Assembly (NCBI RefSeq): GCF_027853915.1
Contig: NZ_JAQGLA010000012.1
Location: 95,132-159,131 of the forward strand
DNA: 64,000 nt
Reading direction: 5' to 3'
DNA from: Saccharopolyspora oryzae
GTDB taxonomy: Bacteria > Actinomycetota > Actinomycetes > Mycobacteriales > Pseudonocardiaceae
The position numbers were made by a program, and so were the translations under genes. Below are positions 55,668 through 63,426 of the stretch, in pieces; position 1 is the first letter of the stretch; every line of letters begins with the position of its first letter. Under the pieces are notes generated by a model. It searched no databases. It was not told the DNA's origin and was given only the letters and a program-made list of their open reading frames with translations.

Positions 55668-56018
55668 ATGAAGTTCCGTATTTTCGCGAAGTCGACCGCG
55701 GCTGCGGCCATCGTGCTCTCCGGCGCGGTGACGGGCGCGGCGGTGTCGCCGAGCACTGCCGAGGCCGCCGGAGTCTGGGACCGGCTGGCGCAGTGCGAGT
55801 CCGGTGGCAACTGGGCGATCAACTCCGGGAACGGCTACTACGGCGGCCTGCAGTTCAACCGCTCGACCTGGCGGGCCTACGGCGGCGAGCAGTTCCAGCG
55901 CTTGCCGCACCTGGCGACGCGAGAGCAGCAGATCGCCATCGCCGAGTCCTTGCGCGCGGATCGAGGTGGCTACTCGGCTTGGCCCGCCTGCGCGCGCAAG
56001 TTGGGACTGCCGAGATGA
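55668..56018 (+). CDS. Short secreted resuscitation-promoting-factor-like protein
   Basis: 116 residues: a signal peptide to about 34 (cleavage near AEAAG) and then only the Rpf transglycosylase-like domain, GVWDRLAQCESGGNWAINSGNGYYGGLQFNRSTWRAYGG, with catalytic Glu in CESGG. Cuts peptidoglycan and promotes regrowth in family members. It is about 60% similar by eye to the C-terminal domain of rpfB next door, so a local duplication is plausible. Confidence 0.9.
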   Translation: MKFRIFAKSTAAAAIVLSGAVTGAAVSPSTAEAAGVWDRLAQCESGGNWAINSGNGYYGGLQFNRSTWRAYGGEQFQRLPHLATREQQIAIAESLRADRGGYSAWPACARKLGLPR

Positions 56019-56066
56019 GGGGAACGACTCGCCCTGGGACGTAGAGATCCCACGGTGAGGGGAGGG

Positions 56067-56105
56067 GAGCCCGGCTCGAGCACGCAGCGCGCTCGAGCCG
56101 GGCTC
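56067..56105 (+). terminator. Hairpin after the short rpf gene
   Basis: GAGCCCGGCTCGAGC (56067-56081) with its exact complement (56091-56105), 9-nt loop. Confidence 0.8.
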
Positions 56106-56325
56106 GTGTCGTCTTCTCGCCACGGAGGCCGGAAAACGGCCGTTTTGCTGCGCTAACAGTCGGCGTCGGGCCCGTGTGATATGTCACCAGAACGCCTTCG
56201 CTAACCAGTTAACGCACCTGCTTCGGTACCTCCGAACGGGGCAAATTCGGGCGATTTAGCTAACTGATCGTGGTTGGTTGCCCGGCAAACCGGCGTAACC
56301 CAGATCACAGCGGCGAGCGGGGTTC
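56106..56325 (+). other. Upstream region of rpfB, AT-richer with repeated GCTAAC words
   Basis: Contains a 14-bp palindrome AAAACGGCCGTTTT (56133-56146) and three GCTAAC words (about 56151, 56199 and 56258), plus TAACCAGTTA. Base composition is less GC-rich than the neighbouring genes. Likely regulator-binding region; the regulator is not identifiable. Confidence 0.4.
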
Positions 56326-56354
56326 TTGGCTGCACCCATTGATCACGCTAGAGT
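56326..56354 (+). promoter_or_regulatory. Sigma70-type promoter for rpfB
   Basis: TTGGCT (56326-56331), 17 bp, TAGAGT (56349-56354). A start site near 56361 would give a leader of about 250 nt before rpfB. In M. tuberculosis the rpfB leader contains an RNA switch; the long leader here may be analogous, but I saw no matching known riboswitch. Confidence 0.6.
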
Positions 56355-56530
56355 CTCGGCCTCGTAACCGATGACAACCAGTCATGGGGAACGCCCGTTA
56401 GTCTCGCCGGTGTACGTCGGGGAAGCGGGCCGGAGCACAGGACGCCCCGGTCGGCTGGACGGCAGTTGGCTTGCGGGAGTCGGATACAGACACGAAGCAC
56501 GAAGGTTGTGCGCCTGCCGGGAGTGAGGAG

Positions 56531-56614
56531 TTGAGCGAAGACATGGTCTCGCCCGACGCGATCCTCGTCCCGCACCAGCGCGACTTCCGCCTTCGGGAGG
56601 TAGCGACCCTGTGA
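56531..56614 (+). CDS. Possible leader peptide ORF coupled to rpfB
   Basis: A 27-codon frame from TTG 56531 (GGGAG seven bases upstream), or 23 codons from ATG 56543 (GAGGAG twelve bases upstream), whose TGA overlaps the rpfB GTG as GTGA. Sequence from the ATG: MVSPDAILVPHQRDFRLREV. No similarity known. The overlap suggests rpfB translation depends on ribosomes reading this frame. Confidence 0.4.
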   Translation: MSEDMVSPDAILVPHQRDFRLREVATL

Positions 56615-58113
56615 ACGGACGCGGCGAACCCAGCTATCCCGGTCATCGGACCGAGGGTTACTGGGCCGATTCCTTCGACTCTGCGACGGACTGGTTCACC
56701 CCGGTGGGCCCGGCCGAGCAGCACACCGCCGTCGGCCTGCTGGAGCGGCCCGACGACGCGTACCCGGCCTACCCGGCCGAGGACCACCCCAGCTTCCCGC
56801 CGGGTGCTCTGGACATCACCCCGGCGGACATCTACGAGGCCCTCGGACCCGACGCCGAGGACATGCTCGCCACCGCCGAGATCGACGTCGACGAGGTCAT
56901 CCGGCTGATCAACGCCGAGACCACCGTCCTGCCGCCCCTGGTCATCCCGGACGCGCTCCCGGAGGCCGAGGAGAGCGAGGCTCCGCCCGCGGAGGTCGTC
57001 GAAGCGGTCACCACCTGGAAGCGGCGCTTCCTCAAGGGTGCGGTGGCCGGCGTGCTGCTCACCCTCACCGGCACCGGCGGCGCGGCCGCCGCGATGGACA
57101 AGTCGGTGACCGTCGAGGTCGACGGGCACGAGACCACCGTCAACACCTTCGACAGCACCGTCGGCGAGGTCCTCGCCGAAGAGGGCATCGCGGTCGGCCC
57201 GCACGACGCGCTGAGCCCGTCCCCGCAGGCCAAGGTCGGCCACGGCGACACCATCACCCTCGACCGCGGTCGCCTGCTCAAGCTCAACGTGGACGGCGAG
57301 ATCCGCGAGGAGTGGGTCCGCTCGGTCACCGTCGGGCAGGCGCTGCAGCAGCTCGGCGTGCCCACCGACGGCGCCTGGCTGTCCGCCGACCGCGGCATGG
57401 CTGTGCCCTCGGACGGCATGGAGCTGGTCATCAAGACCAGCAAGGACATCACCGTCATCGACGGCGCCAACGAGCCGCGCAAGATCACCACGACCGCCGC
57501 GAACATCGACGAGCTGGTCAAGGAGCAGAACCTCAAGCTCGGCGCCGAGGACACCATCACGCCCGGCGGCGACCAGCGGCTGGTCAGCGGTGCCGAGGTC
57601 AGCATCGTGCGCAACAGCAGCACGGTGATCAACGTGACGATGCCCGTCGAGCCGCCGGTCCGCGAGATCGTCGACAACTCGATGTTCAAGGGCGAGGAGC
57701 GGGTCGAGTTCCCCGGCGTGCCCGGTGAGAAGATCGTGACCACCCGCGTGACCACTCGCAACGGCGAAGAGGTCAACCGCGAGACGGTCGGCGAGAAGGT
57801 CACCAAGGAAGCGCAGGAGAAGGTCGTGCGCGTCGGCGGCAAGCAGCCGCCGAGCAGCGCCAGCGGTGTCTGGGACAAGCTCGCGCAGTGCGAGGCGACC
57901 GGCAACTGGGCCATGAACAGCGGCAACGGCTACTACGGCGGCCTGCAGTTCGACAAGTCCACCTGGGACGCCTACGGCGGCGACCAGTACGCCCCGTACC
58001 CGCACCAGGCCAGCCGCGACCAGCAGATCGCGATCGCGGAGAAGGTCCGCGCAGCCCGCGGCGGCAGCTACGGCGCCTGGCCCGGCTGCTCCTCCAAGCT
58101 CGGCCTGAGCTGA
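56611..58113 (+). CDS. rpfB: Resuscitation-promoting factor RpfB
   Basis: 500 residues. An unusually long acidic cytoplasmic N-terminus (1-138), one membrane anchor (FLKGAVAGVLLTLTGTGGAA), three DUF348 repeats (about 162-345), a G5 domain (about 346-418) and a C-terminal Rpf domain (GVWDKLAQCEATGNWAMNSGNGYYGG, catalytic Glu). Peptidoglycan hydrolase for growth and exit from dormancy. Mycobacterial RpfB has only a short N-terminus and is a lipoprotein; here a membrane-anchored version with a large cytoplasmic part is predicted. GTG start with GGGAGG ten bases upstream. Confidence 0.93.
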   Translation: MNGRGEPSYPGHRTEGYWADSFDSATDWFTPVGPAEQHTAVGLLERPDDAYPAYPAEDHPSFPPGALDITPADIYEALGPDAEDMLATAEIDVDEVIRLINAETTVLPPLVIPDALPEAEESEAPPAEVVEAVTTWKRRFLKGAVAGVLLTLTGTGGAAAAMDKSVTVEVDGHETTVNTFDSTVGEVLAEEGIAVGPHDALSPSPQAKVGHGDTITLDRGRLLKLNVDGEIREEWVRSVTVGQALQQLGVPTDGAWLSADRGMAVPSDGMELVIKTSKDITVIDGANEPRKITTTAANIDELVKEQNLKLGAEDTITPGGDQRLVSGAEVSIVRNSSTVINVTMPVEPPVREIVDNSMFKGEERVEFPGVPGEKIVTTRVTTRNGEEVNRETVGEKVTKEAQEKVVRVGGKQPPSSASGVWDKLAQCEATGNWAMNSGNGYYGGLQFDKSTWDAYGGDQYAPYPHQASRDQQIAIAEKVRAARGGSYGAWPGCSSKLGLS

Positions 58114-58119
58114 CTCCTC

Positions 58120-58161
58120 CCGTGAAGGGCACCTCCAGAAGCCTGGAGGTGCCCTTCACGG
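58120..58161 (+). terminator. Strong hairpin between rpfB and rsmA
   Basis: A 19-bp perfect stem (58120-58138 with 58143-58161) and an AAGC loop. It would separate rpfB from rsmA, which are co-transcribed in M. tuberculosis. Confidence 0.85.
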
Positions 58162-58206
58162 CGTTCGGCACCTGCTCGGGGTGGTGGTGGGGGGTGCGGG
58201 TAGTTT

Positions 58207-59082
58207 TTGACTGTGGACGACCAGCAGGCGGCGCTGCTCGGCCCGGCCGACGTGCGTCGGCTGGCCGGGGAGTTGGGCATTCGACCGACGAAGAAGCTCG
58301 GGCAGAACTTCGTGCACGACCCGAACACGGTGCGGCGCATCGTGTCCTCGGCGTCGGTCACCGCTGACGACGTCGCCCTGGAGGTCGGGCCCGGGCTCGG
58401 CTCGCTGACGCTCGCGCTGCTGCCGGCCGCTGGTGCGGTGACCGCGGTCGAGATCGATCCGGTGCTCGCTGCGCGGTTGCCGCGCACCGCCGAGGAGTTC
58501 GCGCCGGGGTTGGCCGACCGGCTTACCGTGATCGAGGCCGACGCGCTGCGCGTGCGTGCTGAGGACTTCCCCGTGCCGCCGACCGCGCTCGTCGCGAACC
58601 TGCCCTACAACGTGGCCGTTCCGGTCGTGCTGCACCTGCTGGCGGAGCTGCCGAGCCTGCAGCACGGGCTGGTCATGGTGCAGGCCGAGGTCGCCGACCG
58701 GATGTCCGCGGAACCCGGCAGCCGGGTTTACGGCGTGCCGAGCGTCAAGGCCGCCTGGTACGCCGACGTGCGGCGGGCGGGTCCGGTGCCGCGCAAGGTG
58801 TTCTGGCCGGTGCCCAATGTGGACTCCGGGCTGGTGTCGTTCCGGCGCGTCGACCCGCCGTCGACCGCGCGGCGCGAGGACGTCTTCCGCGTCGTGGACG
58901 CGGCGTTCGCCCAGCGGCGCAAGACGTTGCGCAGCGCGCTGTCCGGCTGGGCCGGTTCCGCGGCGCGCGCGGAGGCCCTGCTGCGCGCTGCCGGCGTCGA
59001 GCCGACGGCTCGCGGGGAGCAGCTGCAGATCGCTGATTTCGCTCGCATCGCGGAAGCCGCGGCTGCCGACGGCGCTGCCTGA
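58207..59082 (+). CDS. rsmA: 16S rRNA dimethyladenosine methyltransferase RsmA (KsgA)
   Basis: 291 residues: [18 protein letters not shown], the SAM loop [14 protein letters not shown], acidic VEIDPVLA, the catalytic NLPYN motif, and a C-terminal helical domain ([15 protein letters not shown]). It dimethylates A1518 and A1519 of 16S rRNA during 30S maturation. TTG start at 58207, with GTG at 58213 as alternative. Confidence 0.95.
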   Translation: MTVDDQQAALLGPADVRRLAGELGIRPTKKLGQNFVHDPNTVRRIVSSASVTADDVALEVGPGLGSLTLALLPAAGAVTAVEIDPVLAARLPRTAEEFAPGLADRLTVIEADALRVRAEDFPVPPTALVANLPYNVAVPVVLHLLAELPSLQHGLVMVQAEVADRMSAEPGSRVYGVPSVKAAWYADVRRAGPVPRKVFWPVPNVDSGLVSFRRVDPPSTARREDVFRVVDAAFAQRRKTLRSALSGWAGSAARAEALLRAAGVEPTARGEQLQIADFARIAEAAAADGAA

Positions 59083-59256
59083 TCCACCCGTCTGGGCGCT
59101 TGCCAAGCGGAACCGGGCCGCTACTCCGGGTCACCCGCATCCCTTGATGTCCAGGGGTTTCCTGCTCGTCCGGGTGTGTGATTTGGCGAACGATTCCAGA
59201 AAGTGACGACTATCAACTTGCGCTGGAATCCGCCAGTGGGTTCTACTATTCGGGAA

Positions 59257-59342
59257 ATCCATCCCGAGCGGCCGAGAGACCTGGCTCCGCGACGCCGCAG
59301 CAACCACCCGATGGGCAGGTGCTAACGCCAGGACCGATGGAG
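59257..59342 (+). ncRNA. SAM-I (S-box) riboswitch upstream of metNIQ
   Basis: Closing helix CCATC (59259-59263) with GATGG (59336-59340); conserved core GAGCGGCCGAGAGACCTGGC, GCAACC, and GGTGCTAACGCCAGGACC in the SAM-I order. It should shut off downstream expression when S-adenosylmethionine is plentiful, fitting the methionine importer genes that follow. Confidence 0.9.
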
Positions 59343-59347
59343 TAGCT

Positions 59348-59506
59348 GTGGATTCCAACGCGCTGTTAGCCAGTCCGCCTGCGGGTGACACCCCCGTGCT
59401 GCTGGCCGGATCGTCGTCGCAAAGCCACATCCGGAGGCTGCTGACGCAGCGTCGCGTCATCGACCACGGGCGACGCACCACCACCGCCTGTCGTCGCGCG
59501 ATGTGA
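59348..59506 (+). CDS. Possible leader peptide between SAM riboswitch and metN
   Basis: A 52-codon frame from GTG 59348. Its end, LLTQRRVIDHGRRTTTACRRAM, resembles short actinobacterial Cys-containing leader peptides (LTRRR.VD..R..S.LC). If the true start is near the GGAGG at 59431-59435, only this final part would be made. Those leaders act as cysteine-responsive attenuators upstream of sulfur genes; that role is inferred. Confidence 0.4.
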   Translation: MDSNALLASPPAGDTPVLLAGSSSQSHIRRLLTQRRVIDHGRRTTTACRRAM

Positions 59507-59594
59507 CCCAGCCCCTTTCCTCCGTTTCCGAAGTTCCCTGGCCCGCTGCTCCCGCGGTGGAGCGCGGCCGTCGCGAGCTGATGTGGAGTCGATC

Positions 59595-60614
59595 GTGATC
59601 ACAGTCGAGAACCTGACCAAGTCCTTCCAGAGCGGCAACGGGTCCGTGCGCGCCCTCAACGGCGTCACCATGGAGGTTCCGGCCGGCGCGGTGTGCGGTG
59701 TGGTCGGCCCGAGCGGTGCCGGCAAGTCGACGCTGGCGCGGTGCATCGCGCTGCTGGAGAAGCCGGACTCGGGCGCCATCCGGGTGGACGGCACCGACCT
59801 GGTTTCCCTGGACGGCCGTGCCCTGCGCGCCGCTCGCCGGCAGATCGGCGTTGTCCCGCAAGGGGATTCGCTGCTGCGCCAGCGCACAGCCGCGGGCAAC
59901 GTCGCGCTGCCGCTGGAGGCGGCAGGCGTGTCCGGGCCGCAGCGGCGCACCCGCGTCGGCGAGCTGCTGGACCTCGTCGGCCTGTCCGACAAGGCTTCGG
60001 TCTACCCCGACCAGCTCTCCGGCGGGCAGCGGCAGCGGATCGCGGTCGCCCGGGCGCTGGCCGCCAAGCCGTCGGTCCTGCTGGCCGACGAACCGACTTC
60101 CGCGCTGGACCCCGGCACCACCGACTCGGTGCTGACCGTGTTGGACCGCGCCCGCGCCGAACTCGGCGTCACCGTCCTGGTGGTCACCCACGACATGGCC
60201 GTGGTGCGCAAGATCGCCGACGACGTCGCGGTGCTGGAGGACGGTCGCGTGGTGGAGCACGGCAAGGTGCTCGACCTCGTCTCCGAGCCCGGCAGCCGGG
60301 TCAGCTCCTCGCTGCTGCCCGCCACCGACCAGGCCGAGCCGCTGCGCCCGTCCGACGGCCGCCACGACGTGGTCGCCGAGGTCGTGCTGGTCGGCTTCGC
60401 CGCGGTCGGGGCACTGCTGCCGGAGGCGGCGAGCCGGTTCGGCGTGGAGCTGGCGATCCTCGGTGGCGGGCTGACCCGCCTCGGTGACACGCCGGTCGCC
60501 AAGTTCAAGGTCGGCCTGAGCGGTGAGCGCTCCGAGTCCGCCCTGAAGTGGATGGTCGAGCGGGACGCGCACGTGCGCCGCGCCCCGGTTTGTGTTGACG
60601 GAGTTGCTGCGTGA
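59595..60614 (+). CDS. metN: Methionine ABC transporter ATP-binding protein
   Basis: 339 residues: Walker A GPSGAGKSTL, signature LSGGQRQRIAVARAL, Walker B VLLADEPTSALDP, H-loop THDMAV, and a C-terminal NIL/ACT-like regulatory domain (from about 258) that binds methionine and inhibits uptake. SAM riboswitch upstream. GTG 59595 has GGAG upstream; overlaps metI (GTGA). Confidence 0.93.
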   Translation: MITVENLTKSFQSGNGSVRALNGVTMEVPAGAVCGVVGPSGAGKSTLARCIALLEKPDSGAIRVDGTDLVSLDGRALRAARRQIGVVPQGDSLLRQRTAAGNVALPLEAAGVSGPQRRTRVGELLDLVGLSDKASVYPDQLSGGQRQRIAVARALAAKPSVLLADEPTSALDPGTTDSVLTVLDRARAELGVTVLVVTHDMAVVRKIADDVAVLEDGRVVEHGKVLDLVSEPGSRVSSSLLPATDQAEPLRPSDGRHDVVAEVVLVGFAAVGALLPEAASRFGVELAILGGGLTRLGDTPVAKFKVGLSGERSESALKWMVERDAHVRRAPVCVDGVAA

Positions 60615-61294
60615 GTGATGTGACCCCCTGGTCGGAGGTCTTCTCGGTTCTCGGTGAAGCAACGCTCGGCACGCTCTACATGGTGTTGATCTCCACCCTG
60701 CTGGCAGTGCTGGGAGGCCTGCCGCTGGGAGTTCTGCTGCACCTGAGCTCGCCGGTCGGGCTGAACCCGAAGCCAGTGCTGTACCGGGTGCTCGGCGTCG
60801 TCGTCGACGTCGTGCGCTCGGTGCCGTTCGTGGTGCTGCTGGTGGTGCTGGCCTCCTTCACCCGGCTGCTGATCGGCACGTCGATCGGCAGCACCGCGGT
60901 GATCGTGCCGCTGACCATCGGTGCGGTGCCGTTCTTCGCGCGGTTGACGCAGAACGCGTTGCGCGAGGTCAGCTTCACCGTCGTGGAAGCGGCGATCACC
61001 ACCGGCTCCAGCCGGTTGCGGATCGTGTGGACGGTGCTGCTCGGCGAGGCGCGGGCCGCGCTGGTCGGCGCCGTCGGCGTCACCGCGGTGGCGCTGATCG
61101 GCTACGCCGCGATGGCGGGCGCGATCGGCGGCGGTGGCCTGGGCACGACGGCGATCCAGGACGGCTACCAGGGGTACGACGACCGGCTGCTGTACGGCTC
61201 CGTCGTGGTGCTCGCGGTGCTGGCCTTCGCCATGCAGCTGATCACGGATCTCACGGCCAAGCTGGTCGACCGCCGCCGCGTCGCGGCCGGCTGA
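60611..61294 (+). CDS. metI: Methionine ABC transporter permease
   Basis: 227 residues, five membrane segments of the MetI type, with the inner-loop EAA-like motif (EAAITTGSSRLRIVWTVLLGEARAALV) that contacts MetN. The C-terminus YQGYDDRLLYGSVVVLAVLAF is typical of MetI. Coupled to metN by a 4-bp overlap. Confidence 0.93.
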   Translation: MSDVTPWSEVFSVLGEATLGTLYMVLISTLLAVLGGLPLGVLLHLSSPVGLNPKPVLYRVLGVVVDVVRSVPFVVLLVVLASFTRLLIGTSIGSTAVIVPLTIGAVPFFARLTQNALREVSFTVVEAAITTGSSRLRIVWTVLLGEARAALVGAVGVTAVALIGYAAMAGAIGGGGLGTTAIQDGYQGYDDRLLYGSVVVLAVLAFAMQLITDLTAKLVDRRRVAAG

Positions 61295-61383
61295 TCCCCC
61301 CGGAACTTCACGGGTCCGAGGACCCGATTCCCCCTTCGTTCGGGACCTTTCCCGTTCTGCACGTCCAGAAAGGACAATCCCTG

Positions 61384-62190
61384 ATGCGTTTGCGCTTCGC
61401 TGCCCTGGTGGCTGCCGCCGGTCTGGCGCTGACCGCGTGCGGTGGCACGTCCGCGGCCGAGGACCCCAACGCGCCCATCCGCGTCGGCGTCAACCCGACC
61501 CCGCACGGCGAGATCCTCGAGTACGTCAAGGACAACCTCGCCGAGAAGGCCGGGATCCAGATCGAGATCACCAAGTTCGACGACTACAACCGGCCCAACG
61601 AGGCGCTGACGCACGGCGAGCTGGACGCGAACTACTTCCAGCACCAGCCCTACCTCGACGAGTACCGCCAGCAGCGCGGCGGCGACTTCGCGTGGGTCGC
61701 GCCGGTGCACCTGGAGCCGCTCGCGGCGTACTCCAAGCAGTTCAAGTCGCTGAACGACATCCCGAACGGCGCGACCGTGACGCTGTCCAACGACCCGGCC
61801 AACCAGTTCCGCGGCCTGAAGCTGCTGGAGCAGGGCGGGCTGATCAAGCTCAAGCCGGAGGCCTCGGTCGGCACCCGGTTGGCGGACGCGATCGCGGAGA
61901 ACCCGAAGAACATCGACTTCAAGGACCTGTCGCCGGACCAGCTGCCGCGCTCGGTCGACGACGCGGCCGCCGCGGTGGTCAACGGCAACTACGCGATCAA
62001 GGCCAACCTGAAGGACCCGGTCATCGTGGAGAGCCCGGAGAACAACCCGTACGCCAACGGCCTGGTGACCACCCCGGCGCTGGCGAAGGACCCGCGGATC
62101 GCGAAGCTGGCGGAGCTGCTGCGCTCCCCGGAGGTCAAGGACTTCATCAACAAGAAGTGGGGCGGCGTCGCCGTCATCCCGGCTTCCTGA
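61384..62190 (+). CDS. metQ: Methionine-binding lipoprotein MetQ
   Basis: 268 residues. Lipoprotein signal with lipobox LTAC (Cys19), then the NlpA/MetQ fold: IRVGVNPTPHGEILEYV, NEALTHGELDANYFQHQPYLDEY and GNYAIKANL. It captures methionine outside the membrane for MetNI. Closed by a terminator. Confidence 0.94.
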   Translation: MRLRFAALVAAAGLALTACGGTSAAEDPNAPIRVGVNPTPHGEILEYVKDNLAEKAGIQIEITKFDDYNRPNEALTHGELDANYFQHQPYLDEYRQQRGGDFAWVAPVHLEPLAAYSKQFKSLNDIPNGATVTLSNDPANQFRGLKLLEQGGLIKLKPEASVGTRLADAIAENPKNIDFKDLSPDQLPRSVDDAAAAVVNGNYAIKANLKDPVIVESPENNPYANGLVTTPALAKDPRIAKLAELLRSPEVKDFINKKWGGVAVIPAS

Positions 62191-62203
62191 CCGGTCGCAC
62201 AGC

Positions 62204-62249
62204 GGTGGAGGGCACCCTCCGGGCCACGGCCCGGTCGGTGCCCTCCACC
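62204..62249 (+). terminator. Terminator of metNIQ
   Basis: GGTGGAGGGCACC (62204-62216) and its complement (62237-62249), enclosing a GGGCC/GGCCC inner pair. Confidence 0.85.
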
Positions 62250-62311
62250 GTTTCCGGCCTCGTGTGCAGGGAAGTAAGCGGTGGGGTTCCGGGGACACGT
62301 AGGCTTTAGCT

Positions 62312-63277
62312 GTGCTCTCCGTGGTTCCTACCCCCATCACCGTTCGCGTTCCGGCGAAGGTGAACCTGCACCTGTCGGTCGGCGATGCGAGGCCGGACGG
62401 CTACCACGAGCTGGTCACCGTCTTCCAAGCGTTGTCGATGACCGACGAGGTCACCGTGCTGGCGGCCGAGGAACCCGGCATCGACGTGCAGGGCGAGGGC
62501 GCCGACTCGGTGCCCACCGACGCCACCAACCTGGCCTGGAAGGCGGTGCGGCTGCTCGCCGAGCACAGCGGTCGGGACCCGGAGGAACCCGGCGTGCGGG
62601 TGTCGATCAACAAGGGCATCCCGGTCGCCGGCGGCATGGCCGGGGGCAGCGCTGACGCGGCCGCGACGCTGCTGGCGCTCAACCAGCTCTGGCGGCTCGA
62701 ACTGGGGCGCGACGAGCTCAGCGAGTTCGCCGCGAAGCTGGGCAGCGACGTCCCGTTCTCCCTGCAGGGCGGCACCGCGCTGGGCACGGGCCGCGGCGAG
62801 CGGCTGGTGCCGGTGCTGGCCCGGCACACCTTCCACTGGGTGATCGCGCTCGACAAGGAAGGCCTGAGCACCCCCGCCGCGTACGGCGAGCTGGACCGGC
62901 TGCGGGCGGAGTCCCGGCCGAACCGCGTCGGCGAGGTCGAGCCGCTGCTGGAGGCGCTGGCCTCCGGAGATCCCCGCCAGCTCGCGCTGCTGCTGGGCAA
63001 CGACCTGCAGGCCGCGGCGGTGTCGCTGCGCCCGGGTCTGCGCCGCACGCTGCGCGCGGGCGTGCAGGCGGGTGCGCTCGCGGGCATCGTCTCGGGCTCC
63101 GGTCCGACCTGCGCCTTCCTGTGCACGGACGCGGACGCCGCGGTGCGCGTGGCGGCGGAGCTCTCCGGCGCGGGCGTGTGCCGGACGGTCCGGGTGGCCC
63201 ACGGCCCGGTGCCGGGCGCGAAGCTCGTGTCCGAGGAACCGGCCCACCGACCCACCCCGCCCCAGGTCCACGCCTAG
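62312..63277 (+). CDS. ispE: 4-diphosphocytidyl-2-C-methyl-D-erythritol kinase
   Basis: 321 residues, GHMP kinase: [24 protein letters not shown] (substrate site), the ATP loop [21 protein letters not shown] and the C-terminal [14 protein letters not shown]. Fourth step of the MEP isoprenoid pathway. In mycobacteria it follows rsmA directly; here metNIQ intervenes. GTG start. Confidence 0.95.
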   Translation: MLSVVPTPITVRVPAKVNLHLSVGDARPDGYHELVTVFQALSMTDEVTVLAAEEPGIDVQGEGADSVPTDATNLAWKAVRLLAEHSGRDPEEPGVRVSINKGIPVAGGMAGGSADAAATLLALNQLWRLELGRDELSEFAAKLGSDVPFSLQGGTALGTGRGERLVPVLARHTFHWVIALDKEGLSTPAAYGELDRLRAESRPNRVGEVEPLLEALASGDPRQLALLLGNDLQAAAVSLRPGLRRTLRAGVQAGALAGIVSGSGPTCAFLCTDADAAVRVAAELSGAGVCRTVRVAHGPVPGAKLVSEEPAHRPTPPQVHA

Positions 63278-63315
63278 GTGTCAGCCTGGCGGGTGATGCT
63301 CCGGGCGTCCCATTC

Positions 63316-63379
63316 CACAGTTTCAATTGAAACTGCGGAACCCAGGCACGGCGGATCACAGTTTCCATTGAAACTGTGG
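63316..63379. repeat. Family B palindrome pair, locus 3
   Basis: CAGTTTCAATTGAAACTG core at 63318-63335 and a second palindrome at 63357-63378 whose arms read CACAG/CTGTG instead of CGCAG/CTGCG, so pairing is kept. Spacer GGAACCCAGGCACGG... as at locus 2. Between ispE and the ABC-F gene. Confidence 0.9.
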
Positions 63380-63426
63380 TCGACCCCTGACCACGCAACG
63401 CAGTTGATGGAGTAGACGATCACTCG

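Noticed and set aside
56169..56184. Crp/GlxR-type site near TGTGATATGTCAC upstream of rpfB
   Set aside because: The spacing between TGTGA and TCAC is 4, not the 6 of the consensus.
56355..56610. c-di-AMP (ydaO) riboswitch upstream of rpfB
   Set aside because: ydaO elements occur before some actinobacterial rpf genes, but the conserved core could not be matched in this leader.
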